Counted from the stretch's first letter, positions 1 to 8,056 are shown. The stretch: 21,018 nt of DNA from Ruminococcus sp. (GCA_017380355.1 JAFOED010000015.1:1-21018); one strand, 5' to 3'. Program-made: numbers and translations. The notes: generated by a model not told the origin, from the letters alone.

Positions 1-1659
1 CTCCACGCACCAACCTACAGGAAGGAAAATTTTGTATTTTCTGATGAAACTATAGTTATCATAAACCTTACTATTAAGTGCATGAAACACCTGCAAAAAC
101 AGATTTTTATCATCAACAGTTCCGCTCTTGTCAGATATATACTTTATCTCTCTTGAACGGTTTCTGTCCTTCTGACCAAAGTTCCCTCCGGATATGACAT
201 CAAGCATCAATTCTTCCATATCCTGTTGTGTAAACACATTATTATCGAGCATTTCCTTCGCCCATTTCTGAGGCTTTAATCCAAGGTATTCTACACACGC
301 CATTGTAATAATCTGTGCGAATTTCCATATGCCGTATTGTGTGAATTTTCCTCTGAACATTTCTTCGAATTCGTCTTCTTTGAAACTGTCCACAAACACT
401 GCCCAATCGCTAATGTGTCTGAGTCCTATACCCTCACTTGTCAGATGTGAAATTATGTGCAGCATCATAATTAACCCGTGGTGATACTCACTAGGGATAT
501 TACAATTAACCTCCCTATTAGCACATCTTCTTGAATCATCTATTACGCTCTGGATATCATCATTCAGTCTTACCCCTATGTCACTATCCGGGATACCGTT
601 AATGTTGTGGTGAAGCTCCCATATACTGAAGCCTCCACGTTTGAACACTATATGAATACCTTCTGAATCATTACTATTCTTTACAAATCCGTATTCTTCT
701 AAAGTCTTTGAAGCATTGTCAACATCTTGAGGACTAACAATAAAGTCCACATCACCTACTGCCCTGAGTACAGAATCTTTGTAATATGAAGCCGAAGCAA
801 TACCCTTAAGTACACAATAAGGTATTTTACATTTGTTCATAATGGTGTCCAATTCATTGTACTCGTGTGCATTTTGTACACAACTAACCACATATGTAAG
901 ATACAGTTGCTCGTACTTATTAATCTTTTCGGGATATTTATTACCAAAATCCCTTTTTAGTGCTGCGTAAACCATTGGAAACACTGACTGAGCACTAGCT
1001 TCTTTCAGCAGTGCAGTTATATTTTCTTCACAAATATTCGGCATTTCACCATTAAAAAGCTCGTGTGAAATTATACTAAGCAATAGATTACTTATAGTAT
1101 CCATACCTTTTTGTGTCTCCTGCATTTTTTCTCTTTTTTTGTTGGCACATACGGCAATAAGCTTTTTGGAAATCATAAACGCTAAACATCCTATAAATAC
1201 TCCCAAGGTATTGGCAAGTACATCGTCTATTTCACACCTTCCGAGCACAAACATATACTGAACAAGCTCTAACATAACGGAAAATAAACATCCAAAAATG
1301 ACCGTAATTGCAACATGTTTTTTGCATCGTTTAGGCAATATATTCGGCATAGTAAGCCCGATTGGAACAAACAGAAAAACATTCATAAGCAAAACCCGGT
1401 ATGCCTCTGGTTGTTGTCGTGCTTCAAAAAAAGAATAGAAAGGTATCAGAATCAGTTGTGATTCATTACTCGTTCTATTAAGCAATGTCAAATAAATAAC
1501 AGCCGAAAAAGCTACGACAAACATTACCATATTAGATATTTTCCAGAACAAAGACAGCTTTTTTCTGAACAAATAATTACCGATAGCAAACGAAATTACT
1601 AATAAAGCGATATATACACAAATCACCCATAAGGGTTTAATGTAGATACTGAAAAACAT
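1..1659 (-). CDS. VanZ-like membrane domain fused to NTP_transf_5-type nucleotidyltransferase (partial, 3' end outside window)
   Basis: The reading frame is open for 553 codons from ATG at 1659 to the left edge, so the C-terminus is missing. The start follows a good AGGTGGG ribosome binding site. Residues 10-170 carry about four to five hydrophobic helices with VanZ hallmarks: NRTSN near 61, NVFLFVPIG at 93-101, ELVQY at 131-135 and EIDDVLANTLG at 143-153. After a basic linker (172-182), residues 185-553 resemble the uncharacterised NTP_transf_5 family, with LKG at 284-286 and R299-x-x-GDVDFIV, the likely nucleotide and metal site of the polymerase-beta fold, then HHNING and a His-rich helical part. 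VanZ proteins are linked to glycopeptide resistance. The enzyme's substrate is unknown. Codons appear more AT-rich (AAT, ATA, AGT) than in the neighbours, which hints at transfer. The domain calls are firm and the function is not. Confidence 0.85.
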   Translation of the reverse strand, partial: MFFSIYIKPLWVICVYIALLVISFAIGNYLFRKKLSLFWKISNMVMFVVAFSAVIYLTLLNRTSNESQLILIPFYSFFEARQQPEAYRVLLMNVFLFVPIGLTMPNILPKRCKKHVAITVIFGCLFSVMLELVQYMFVLGRCEIDDVLANTLGVFIGCLAFMISKKLIAVCANKKREKMQETQKGMDTISNLLLSIISHELFNGEMPNICEENITALLKEASAQSVFPMVYAALKRDFGNKYPEKINKYEQLYLTYVVSCVQNAHEYNELDTIMNKCKIPYCVLKGIASASYYKDSVLRAVGDVDFIVSPQDVDNASKTLEEYGFVKNSNDSEGIHIVFKRGGFSIWELHHNINGIPDSDIGVRLNDDIQSVIDDSRRCANREVNCNIPSEYHHGLIMMLHIISHLTSEGIGLRHISDWAVFVDSFKEDEFEEMFRGKFTQYGIWKFAQIITMACVEYLGLKPQKWAKEMLDNNVFTQQDMEELMLDVISGGNFGQKDRNRSREIKYISDKSGTVDDKNLFLQVFHALNSKVYDNYSFIRKYKIFLPVGWCVE

Positions 1660-1726
1660 TTACTATCCCACCTTTCTTGTTCTAGGAATTATCAGACGCA
1701 AAATTACATATTCACATATCTAATAT

Positions 1727-1755
1727 ATTTTACTATACGTCATAAAACAAGTCAA
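1727..1755 (-). promoter_or_regulatory. sigma-A-type promoter for the VanZ/nucleotidyltransferase gene
   Basis: On the minus strand TTGACT (1755-1750) and TAAAAT (1732-1727) are separated by exactly 17 bases. This leaves a leader of about 60 bases before the ATG at 1659. It lies back to back with the spoIIID promoter. The call is from sequence match only. Confidence 0.6.
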
Positions 1756-1797
1756 TAAAATGCTATATTAGGCCTTGTATTTTATATTCTTTCGGTT

Positions 1798-1824
1798 ATA
1801 TTTTCCTTACATTTTTCATATAAT
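1798..1824 (+). promoter_or_regulatory. sigma-E-like promoter of spoIIID
   Basis: ATATT at 1798-1802 and CATATAAT at 1817-1824, spaced by 14 bases, closely match the mother-cell sigma-E consensus known from Bacillus (ATATT, 14-15 bases, CATACANT). Transcription would start near 1831, just before the GGAGGT ribosome binding site at 1840-1845. spoIIID is a known sigma-E target in B. subtilis, so motif and gene agree. The -10 can also be read as a sigma-A TATAAT, so a vegetative promoter is not excluded. Confidence 0.6.
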
Positions 1825-1850
1825 TTACCACAACAATTCGGAGGTAATTT

Positions 1851-2114
1851 ATGAAAGGAAATGTTGAAGAACGTGCAGTACAGCTGGGCAAATTTATAGC
1901 CAAAAACCACGCAACAGTACGCCTTGCCGCAAAGAAATACAACGTCAGCAAATCAACCGTACATAAAGACGTCAGCGAAAGGTTAAAACACATCAACGCT
2001 TCTCTCTACAGAGAGGTCAGGAAAGTGCTTGATTTAAACAAAGAAGAGCGTCACATACGCGGAGGCATAGCAACCAAAGAAAAGTACAGAAAAATGGCAG
2101 ACAAATCAAGATAA
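1851..2114 (+). CDS. spoIIID: sporulation transcriptional regulator SpoIIID
   Basis: This is an 87-residue DNA-binding protein of typical SpoIIID length. It opens with the family-like segment MKGNVEERAVQLGKFI. A helix-turn-helix lies at about 20-45 (TVRLAAKKYNVSKSTVHKDV), followed by a C-terminal basic region with RHIRGGIATKEKY, all characteristic of SpoIIID. In Bacillus and Clostridium it activates and represses mother-cell genes during sporulation, acting together with sigma-E and sigma-K. The start follows GGAGGT by 5 bases. It is a single-gene unit between a sigma-E-like promoter and a terminator at 2124-2156. In many clostridia spoIIID lies next to mreB or spoIIQ-type genes, but no such neighbour is seen here. 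The identification is confident and implies that the organism, or its ancestor, forms endospores. Confidence 0.96.
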   Translation: MKGNVEERAVQLGKFIAKNHATVRLAAKKYNVSKSTVHKDVSERLKHINASLYREVRKVLDLNKEERHIRGGIATKEKYRKMADKSR

Positions 2115-2123
2115 TCACTTTTT

Positions 2124-2156
2124 GCAGGCAAAGGTTAACCTCTGCCTGCTTTTCTT
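2124..2156 (+). terminator. rho-independent terminator of spoIIID
   Basis: GCAGGCA (2124-2130) pairs with TGCCTGC (2143-2149), with an inner AGG-TTAA-CCT hairpin, and is followed by TTTTCTT. Confidence 0.85.
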
Positions 2157-2203
2157 ATATTTAAACTTTTTGTAAATAACTTATATACCGTTAACTTTTT
2201 TTC

Positions 2204-2232
2204 TTTACTTTAGGTAGCTTTAGTAGTATAAT
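2204..2232 (+). promoter_or_regulatory. sigma-A-type promoter of the aminotransferase gene
   Basis: TTTACT (2204-2209), a 17-base spacer and TATAAT (2227-2232). The -10 is followed directly by TAGC, as in two other promoters in this window. Transcription would start near 2239, which rules out the in-frame GTG at 2237 as a start. Confidence 0.6.
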
Positions 2233-2269
2233 TAGCGTGGTATTATGTACACACAAGGAGATGTGTTTT

Positions 2270-3478
2270 ATGATGAACATTCCGTTCTCACCACCTGACA
2301 TTACTCAGGCTGAAATCGACCAGGTTGTTGAAGTGCTAAAGACAGGATGGATTACTACTGGTCCTAAGACTAAGCTCTTCGAACAGAAAATTGCAAAAAT
2401 GTGCAACACACAGAAGGCTGTGTGTCTTTCTTCTCAGACCGCTTGTGCTGAAATGACTCTTCGTATTTTAGGCGTCGGTCCCGGAGATGAGGTTATCGTG
2501 CCTTCATATACATACACTGCATCAGCTTCTATCATCTACCACGTAGGTGCTACTCCTATCCTCATCGACTGTAAAAAGGATAGTTACGAGATGGATTACG
2601 ACCAGATGGAAAAAGCTATCAACGAGAAAACAAAGGTTATTATCCCTGTCGATTTGGCTGGTGTCGTGTGCGATTACGACAAGATTTTTGAGATTGTCGA
2701 GAGAAAGCGATCACTGTTCAGACCATCGAACAACCCTATCCAGTTTGCTATCGGCAGAGTTATCGTTATGAGTGACGCTGCTCACGCTTTCGGAGCTCAG
2801 TGGCACGGCAAAATGTGCGGTGAAATCGCCGATTTCACAAACTTCAGCTTTCACGCAGTAAAGAATATGACTACTGCTGAGGGTGGTGCCGCTACATGGA
2901 GAGAGATTCCGGGTATAGACTCAAACGAAATATACAAGAAATTTATGCTTATGACCCTTCACGGTCAGACAAAAGACGCTTTTGCTAAAAACAAAGGCAC
3001 ATCGTGGGAATACGACGTTGTTGACACTCAGTATAAGTGCAATATGCCTGATATTCTGTCAGCATTAGGTCTTGCTCAGCTCGAGCGTTATCCGAATATG
3101 TTAAGCAGAAGACACCTGCTTATAGAAAAATATAACGAGGCGTTCAAAGACCTTCCTGTCGAAGTTCTTAATCACTGCGACTCAACCCATTGCAGCAGTG
3201 CCCACCTGTATTTTGTTCGTTTTACTGGTAAGGATGCGAAATTCCGCAACGCTTTCTACGACAAGATGAAGGAAAAGGGCGTTATGTGTAACGTACACTT
3301 TAAGCCACTTCCGATGTTTACAGCGTATAAAGCTAAGGGTTTTGACATAAAAGACTTCCCTAACGCTTACGCTCAGCACGCAAACCAGCTCACACTCCCT
3401 ATGAACACCGTTATAACAGACGAAGAAGCAGACTATGTAATCAAGTGCTTTATCGATACTTTTAACGAGCTTTCATAA
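2270..3478 (+). CDS. DegT/DnrJ/EryC1/StrS-family PLP-dependent sugar aminotransferase
   Basis: The protein has 402 residues, the usual family length. These enzymes transfer an amino group, usually from glutamate, to nucleotide-linked keto-sugars used in surface polysaccharide, spore coat glycan or antibiotic sugar synthesis. Visible features are the N-terminal NIPFSPPDIT, TGWITTGPKT at 25-34, SQTACAE at 55-61 for cofactor phosphate binding, SDAAHAFGA with D169 that contacts the pyridine nitrogen, and SFHAVKNMTTAEGG with K198 as the Schiff-base lysine. A charged stretch at about 141-162 is longer than in ArnB-like members. The ATG at 2270 is chosen because AAGGAG (2255-2260) lies 9 bases upstream; an upstream in-frame GTG at 2237 lacks a site. 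It stands alone, with its own promoter and terminator, and no sugar-biosynthesis partner is adjacent, so the exact substrate cannot be named. Confidence 0.93.
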   Translation: MMNIPFSPPDITQAEIDQVVEVLKTGWITTGPKTKLFEQKIAKMCNTQKAVCLSSQTACAEMTLRILGVGPGDEVIVPSYTYTASASIIYHVGATPILIDCKKDSYEMDYDQMEKAINEKTKVIIPVDLAGVVCDYDKIFEIVERKRSLFRPSNNPIQFAIGRVIVMSDAAHAFGAQWHGKMCGEIADFTNFSFHAVKNMTTAEGGAATWREIPGIDSNEIYKKFMLMTLHGQTKDAFAKNKGTSWEYDVVDTQYKCNMPDILSALGLAQLERYPNMLSRRHLLIEKYNEAFKDLPVEVLNHCDSTHCSSAHLYFVRFTGKDAKFRNAFYDKMKEKGVMCNVHFKPLPMFTAYKAKGFDIKDFPNAYAQHANQLTLPMNTVITDEEADYVIKCFIDTFNELS

Positions 3479-3480
3479 TC

Positions 3481-3500
3481 GCTGTGTTATACACAGCCTT
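3481..3500 (+). terminator. first hairpin downstream of the aminotransferase gene
   Basis: GCTGTGT-TAT-ACACAGC (3481-3497) is followed by only a short CTTTT. It is probably a weak terminator, or a partner of the stronger hairpin that follows. Confidence 0.5.
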
Positions 3501-3517
3501 TTACTAAGACTCACTTT

Positions 3518-3550
3518 AAAGGCTGTCTTTCTGACAGCCTTTGTTTTTTT
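3518..3550 (+). terminator. strong rho-independent terminator
   Basis: AAAGGCTGTC (3518-3527), loop TTTCT, GACAGCCTTT (3533-3542), then G and seven T residues. Confidence 0.9.
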
Positions 3551-3606
3551 CAAAAAAACTACACGTTTTGTTCTTAATTTATTCATTTTTATGTCAGAAT
3601 TTGTAT

Positions 3607-3612
3607 TATAAT
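3607..3612 (+). promoter_or_regulatory. probable -10 element of the two-component/HtrA operon
   Basis: TATAAT at 3607-3612 is followed by TAGC, 34 bases before the ATG at 3646. No good -35 hexamer lies 16-18 bases upstream, where the sequence is CATTTT-like. This would fit a promoter that needs an activator, possibly the response regulator itself, but that is inference. Confidence 0.45.
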
Positions 3613-3645
3613 TAGCATAAGAAAATGAACCTTGGAGGGACTAAT

Positions 3646-4335
3646 ATGAACAACGGTAAAATTCTCATCGTTGACGATGACACCAATATATGCGAACTTC
3701 TGCGACTTTATATCGAGAAAGAAGGCTATTCAACAGTACTCGCTCACGATGGCGAAAAAGCTATCGAGCTTTTTAACAAAGAACAGCCTAATCTCGTGCT
3801 TTTAGACATTATGCTTCCTAAACTCGACGGCTGGCAGGTATGCAGAGAAATCCGCAAAACTTCTGACTGCCCTATCATTATGATTACCGCAAAAGGCGAG
3901 GTTTTCGACAAAATTCTCGGTCTCGAACTCGGCGCTGATGACTATGTCGTAAAACCTTTCGAAGCAAAAGAAGTCGTTGCTCGAATCAGAGCCGTACTCA
4001 GAAGAATCATCTCTAATGAAGAAGAAAGCGTAAAAGAAGTAAACTGGGATAAGCTTTCTATCAACCTCACTAACTACGAGCTTAAGGTTGACGGCGAAGT
4101 CGTTGATACTCCACCTAAAGAGATGGAGCTTTTATACCATCTTGCGAGCAACCCAAATAAAGTTTACACTCGTGACCAGTTGCTCGATCAGGTGTGGGGA
4201 TTTGAATACTACGGTGACAGCCGTACAGTTGACGTTCACGTCAAGAGAATCAGAGAAAAAATCGACGGTGTTTCCGATAAATGGGAGCTTCGCACCGTCT
4301 GGGGAGTAGGCTACAAATTTGAAGTCAAAGGCTAA
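3646..4335 (+). CDS. OmpR/PhoB-family response regulator (CssR-like by context)
   Basis: The protein has 229 residues. The receiver domain at 5-120 has the acidic pocket D10/D11/D12, phospho-acceptor D54 (LLDIMLP), T81 (MITAK) and K103 (DDYVVKPF). A winged-helix DNA-binding domain follows at about 133-229, with the family signature PPKEMELLYHLA and RTVDVHVKRIREKI. It should be phosphorylated by the kinase encoded directly downstream. The gene order regulator-kinase-HtrA matches the Bacillus CssRS/HtrA secretion-stress arrangement, so secretion or envelope stress is a reasonable inference, but the sequence alone does not prove orthology. The start at 3646 is preferred over the in-frame ATG at 3625 because GGAGG (3634-3638) precedes it by 7 bases. 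It overlaps the kinase gene by 17 bases. Confidence 0.95.
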   Translation: MNNGKILIVDDDTNICELLRLYIEKEGYSTVLAHDGEKAIELFNKEQPNLVLLDIMLPKLDGWQVCREIRKTSDCPIIMITAKGEVFDKILGLELGADDYVVKPFEAKEVVARIRAVLRRIISNEEESVKEVNWDKLSINLTNYELKVDGEVVDTPPKEMELLYHLASNPNKVYTRDQLLDQVWGFEYYGDSRTVDVHVKRIREKIDGVSDKWELRTVWGVGYKFEVKG

Positions 4336-5860
4336 TAATTCGACGTTTACGCTACGTCGTTCTATATTCCAGAAATACCTGAGCGTAAGCTTGCTGATTA
4401 TCATAATCTGTATGGTTTCGCTAGGTGTTACTATGCTGTTTTTTGTATCCAACTACTGGGAAAACGAAAAACGCGAAAATTTAATAGAAAACGCTAATCA
4501 GGTTGCTCAGGCTATCGTGATGGCATCGGATTTCAACGCTGAGGACCACACTATCGTTATTAAAGACCCTGACTTGTTTTCGGTAACTATATCAACTATT
4601 GCGCAAAGTGTAAATGCAGATATTTTTGTCGTCAACAATAAAGGTCAGCTTCAGTACTGCTCCGAAGCAAACGAGTGCACTCACACAAATATGACGCTGT
4701 CATCTAATATTCTGGGGCAGACAGTAAATCAGAATTTCTTCGAATCTGGTAATTTGGATGGATTCTACGACGACACATACTACACCGCAGGAGCACCAGT
4801 TATAGTGAATACCGATGGCGTTAACGAAGCTGTTGCTTTCTGCTACGTTTCCACTAAATCTGCTTTCGTCGCTGGTCTTACAATGACAATGATGAGAATG
4901 TTCATCACTTCGGCGATTATCACTATGCTCGTTGCACTTGTTTTAGTAGGAATACTTAGCTACAGTATGGCAAAACCACTTCGACAGATGTCGAGTGCCG
5001 CAAAGAAGTTTGCTGTCGGCGACTTCTCTACAAGAGTTGAAGTAAACGGTGACGACGAAATCGCCGAGCTTGCAACTGCGTTTAACAATATGGCCGACTC
5101 GCTTAATTCAAGCGAGAGTATGCGTCGAAGCTTTATCGCAAACGTATCCCACGAACTTAAAACCCCTATGACAACTATCGCGGGTTTTATTGACGGTATG
5201 CTCGACGGCACTATCCCTAAAGAACAACATAGTCACTATATGAACATCGTTTCACTCGAAGTAAAGCGACTCTCACGACTTGTTCAGTCAATGCTGTCAC
5301 TCTCGAGAATAGAAAATGGTGAACTAAAACTTCATAAACAGGATTTCGAGCTTTTCTCTGTTATCGTCAACGTTCTCGCGGGATTTGAAATGCAGATTTC
5401 TCAGAAAAATATCGAAATCAGGGGTCTAGAAAACTTCGGTCAGTTAAAAATCGAAGCCGACCCTGACCTTATCCATCAGGTTATATACAACCTGATTGAA
5501 AACGCTGTAAAATTTACTAACGAAAACGGTTACATCTCGTTTTCTGCGCTGGAGACTAAATACGAAATCTCCATTTCTATAGAAAACAGCGGTCCGGGTA
5601 TCCCACCTGAGGACATTCGTTACATTTTCGACCGATTCTATAAAACTGACAAATCTAGAAGCGTGGACAAAAAAGGAATGGGTCTCGGTCTTTTTATCAC
5701 AAAATCTATTATGCGTTTGCACGGCGGTCATATTTATGCTGAGTCACAGCCTGACAAGTACTGTCGTTTTACGATTAAGCTGCCATCTGTGCCACCTATC
5801 GTAAAACAGACACCATCGCAATATATCGACACCACAGCAAACACAAAATCGGAGGAATAA
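4319..5860 (+). CDS. membrane sensor histidine kinase (CssS-like by context)
   Basis: The frame of 513 residues starts with TTG at 4319, inside the end of the regulator gene, with GTAGG 8 bases upstream; translational coupling is likely. No other start lies before the first membrane helix. Order: TM1 at about 21-43, an extracytoplasmic sensor of about 140 residues with a possible disulphide pair C114/C120, TM2 at about 194-216, HAMP at 217-268, the dimerisation and phosphotransfer helix with SHELKTP (H278), N box NLIENAVKFT (391-400), G1 ENSGPGIPP (422-430), F box DRFYKTD and G2 GMGLGLFI (453-460). All catalytic boxes are intact. It should autophosphorylate H278 and pass the phosphate to D54 of the upstream regulator. 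The sensed signal is unknown. The location beside HtrA suggests misfolded exported protein or envelope damage. Confidence 0.95.
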   Translation: MKSKANNSTFTLRRSIFQKYLSVSLLIIIICMVSLGVTMLFFVSNYWENEKRENLIENANQVAQAIVMASDFNAEDHTIVIKDPDLFSVTISTIAQSVNADIFVVNNKGQLQYCSEANECTHTNMTLSSNILGQTVNQNFFESGNLDGFYDDTYYTAGAPVIVNTDGVNEAVAFCYVSTKSAFVAGLTMTMMRMFITSAIITMLVALVLVGILSYSMAKPLRQMSSAAKKFAVGDFSTRVEVNGDDEIAELATAFNNMADSLNSSESMRRSFIANVSHELKTPMTTIAGFIDGMLDGTIPKEQHSHYMNIVSLEVKRLSRLVQSMLSLSRIENGELKLHKQDFELFSVIVNVLAGFEMQISQKNIEIRGLENFGQLKIEADPDLIHQVIYNLIENAVKFTNENGYISFSALETKYEISISIENSGPGIPPEDIRYIFDRFYKTDKSRSVDKKGMGLGLFITKSIMRLHGGHIYAESQPDKYCRFTIKLPSVPPIVKQTPSQYIDTTANTKSEE

Positions 5861-5863
5861 ACA

Positions 5864-7726
5864 ATGGACGAATTTTTACGCGATATCGACCCGATTGATG
5901 AGTATGCTCCTATTTCTCAGGACGCATCCGACATCGGCGATACAACAAAAATAAACACACAGGAAGTAGCTACACAAGCGTGCGAAACAGTTACTGTGGA
6001 TACCGCAGACGAAGACGATACTTTTGAAGCTTTCGACAAAGCACAGAGCACCGCTCCTGCTTACAGCCAACCTGTATCACCTGCTCCACCTGTTGCACCT
6101 ACTCAGCCTGTAGCACCGCCGTATAACCCACCTTATACAGCACCACAACCTCAGCAAGTTGCAGCGCCACAGTATGTGCCTGTGCAGCCACAAAACGGAG
6201 GCTACGCACCTTATCAGCCTGTTTCTCCTTATCAGCCACCACAGCCTTATCAGGCTCCACGTACTGTTTATAATCAACCTAAGCCTACAAAGCCTACTCA
6301 GCCTGTAAATACACAGTACACAGCGCCACAACCTCCTGCGTACGCTCATCAAAACTACCAGTACGCTAACAGAAATCCACAGCAACCACCACGTCAAGCT
6401 GTACCATATACTCAGCCTAACCCATACTACACCCCTCAATCTCCACAGAATCCACCACAGCCACCACGTGCGAAAACTCCTGCCCGCACAAAGGTGTTAA
6501 TCGGTATTCTCATCGCTTTACTCGTAATCTTTATGCTCAGCTTTTTTGTAAGTTGTTCGATGCTTACTGCAAGTGACAGCAACAAACTCACCTTCGATAA
6601 TCCGCTTTCAGGCTACGCAACCGAACCTGAGTATGACGAATTTTACGATGATTATGGTACTTCACCATACTTCGATTTTGGACCGTCATATCAGGGCGAC
6701 TACTTCAAAGAAGACGTAGTTTTACAGGCTGATGAAGGCCAGACTCAAGAAAGAGACGAAGATTTAAAAAACAATACCTTCGCACCTGATAAAGACGCAA
6801 AAGGTATTGAAATAAAAGCTCTTCCTAAAGATAAAGACAACAAAAAGTACACTACACAGAGTGCATACAATGCAGTAACAGACAGCGTTGTATCCATCAC
6901 ATGCTACGAAGACAAAATCACTCTCGAAGATGAAGATATCATCGGCGAAGGTACAGGCACATTAATCTCAAGCGATGGCTATATCGTTACTAACAGCCAC
7001 GTTATCGGCGATACAAAAGCGTACAAAATCAACGTCACTTTAAACAACGGCGATGAATATGGCGCAAAAATTGTCGGTTATGATTCACGCACCGACCTCG
7101 CTGTATTAAAAATCGATGCAAAAAACCTCAGCTACGCTGAATTTTCTGATTCTTCACTTGTTGAAGTAGGTCAGGACATCGTCGCTATTGGTAACCCTGG
7201 TGGCGCAAGTTTCCAGAATTCTCTGACAAAAGGTATAGTTTCCGCTGTCGAGCGTGAGCTCGAATTAGGCGCAAATGTTACATACATCCAGATTGACGCA
7301 GCTATAAACCCTGGTAACTCCGGCGGTCCGCTGTGCAACATCTACGGTCAGGTTATCGGCATTAACACAGCAAAAATCAGTGCTGAAGAATACGAAGGTA
7401 TGGGCTTCGCTATCCCTTCAAACAAAGTGGCACAGATTGCAAACGACCTTATCCACTACGGCTATGTTAAAGACAGAGTACGACTTGGTCTTATGGGCAG
7501 AGAAGTCGATGAAGAGATGATTTACAATTACGACGTACCTTACGGTGTGCTCATTACAGAAATCTCCGAAGGCGGTCCTCTCGACAACACAGACATCGAG
7601 CTTTTCGATATCATCACCGAAATCAACGGTGTTGAAGTCAGCTCTTTCCAGGAAGTTTTCTCTGAGCTTGAAAAATATAAACCAAATGAGAAGGTAACCC
7701 TCACTCTCTACCGCTTAGAAGAGTAA
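5864..7726 (+). CDS. membrane-anchored HtrA/DegP-type serine protease with Pro/Gln/Tyr-rich cytoplasmic tail and C-terminal PDZ
   Basis: The protein has 620 residues. It removes damaged or misfolded proteins on the outer face of the membrane. The region 1-60 is acidic. Residues 65-205 are extremely rich in Pro, Gln, Tyr and Ala with recurring PYQP/APQP-like units. One membrane helix lies at about 209-231, followed by an acidic linker to about 320. The trypsin-like domain spans about 332-530 with triad H379 (TNSHV), D411 (RTDLAVLKID) and S486 (GNSGGPL). A PDZ domain covers about 535-618. The expected topology is a cytoplasmic tail with the protease outside. The ribosome binding site GGAGG (5851-5855) sits inside the last kinase codons, so the three genes form one operon. 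The tail is far longer than the usual short N-terminus of Firmicute HtrA. The protease call is firm and the role of the tail is unknown. Confidence 0.96.
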   Translation: MDEFLRDIDPIDEYAPISQDASDIGDTTKINTQEVATQACETVTVDTADEDDTFEAFDKAQSTAPAYSQPVSPAPPVAPTQPVAPPYNPPYTAPQPQQVAAPQYVPVQPQNGGYAPYQPVSPYQPPQPYQAPRTVYNQPKPTKPTQPVNTQYTAPQPPAYAHQNYQYANRNPQQPPRQAVPYTQPNPYYTPQSPQNPPQPPRAKTPARTKVLIGILIALLVIFMLSFFVSCSMLTASDSNKLTFDNPLSGYATEPEYDEFYDDYGTSPYFDFGPSYQGDYFKEDVVLQADEGQTQERDEDLKNNTFAPDKDAKGIEIKALPKDKDNKKYTTQSAYNAVTDSVVSITCYEDKITLEDEDIIGEGTGTLISSDGYIVTNSHVIGDTKAYKINVTLNNGDEYGAKIVGYDSRTDLAVLKIDAKNLSYAEFSDSSLVEVGQDIVAIGNPGGASFQNSLTKGIVSAVERELELGANVTYIQIDAAINPGNSGGPLCNIYGQVIGINTAKISAEEYEGMGFAIPSNKVAQIANDLIHYGYVKDRVRLGLMGREVDEEMIYNYDVPYGVLITEISEGGPLDNTDIELFDIITEINGVEVSSFQEVFSELEKYKPNEKVTLTLYRLEE

Positions 7727-7740
7727 GACAAAAAACAAAA

Positions 7741-7770
7741 GCACCCGAAGTTTTTCTTCGGGTGCTTTTT
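7741..7770 (+). terminator. terminator of the two-component/HtrA operon
   Basis: GCACCCGAAG (7741-7750), loop TTTTT, CTTCGGGTGC (7756-7765), then five T residues. An A-run just before it extends the stem. Confidence 0.93.
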
Positions 7771-7789
7771 AGTATTAATTTTCAGACAT

Positions 7790-7815
7790 AAAAAAACAAC
7801 CACCCTATTGGGTGG
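7790..7815 (-). terminator. terminator of the 5S rRNA gene
   Basis: Read on the minus strand, CCACCC-AATA-GGGTGG (7815-7800) is followed by TTGTTTTTTT (7799-7790). It faces the HtrA operon terminator. Confidence 0.88.
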
Positions 7816-7828
7816 AAGCCTCTATTGT

Positions 7829-7944
<116 letters not shown>

Positions 7945-7955
7945 TATTAATTTGT

Positions 7956-7973
7956 GTCGCTCTCTCAAGCGAC
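7956..7973 (-). other. leader stem-loop between the 5S promoter and the 5S gene
   Basis: On the minus strand GTCGCT-TGAGAG-AGCGAC forms a 6-base-pair hairpin. It begins at about the predicted transcription start (near 7973), so the precursor would carry a 5'-terminal stem-loop about 12 bases before mature 5S. It could assist processing or stability; this is inference. Confidence 0.5.
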
Positions 7974-7979
7974 TTCGTT

Positions 7980-8008
7980 ATTATAACACCTTGTTTTCAA
8001 AAATGCAA
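7980..8008 (-). promoter_or_regulatory. sigma-A promoter of the 5S rRNA gene
   Basis: On the minus strand TTGCAT (8008-8003), a 17-base spacer and a perfect TATAAT (7985-7980). Confidence 0.8.
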
Positions 8009-8056
8009 GTGTTTTTTGAAATTTTTTTAAAATTTTTTAAACTTTCTTATATTCGT

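Noticed and set aside
2237..2269. Upstream GTG start that would add 11 residues to the aminotransferase
   Set aside because: It lies at the predicted transcription start and has no ribosome binding site, while ATG at 2270 has AAGGAG 9 bases ahead.
6077..6439. 120-residue minus-strand frame rich in Arg, Trp and Leu
   Set aside because: It is the mirror of the Pro/Gln-rich coding tail of the HtrA gene. Its composition is an artefact of that repeat, and no start signal is present.
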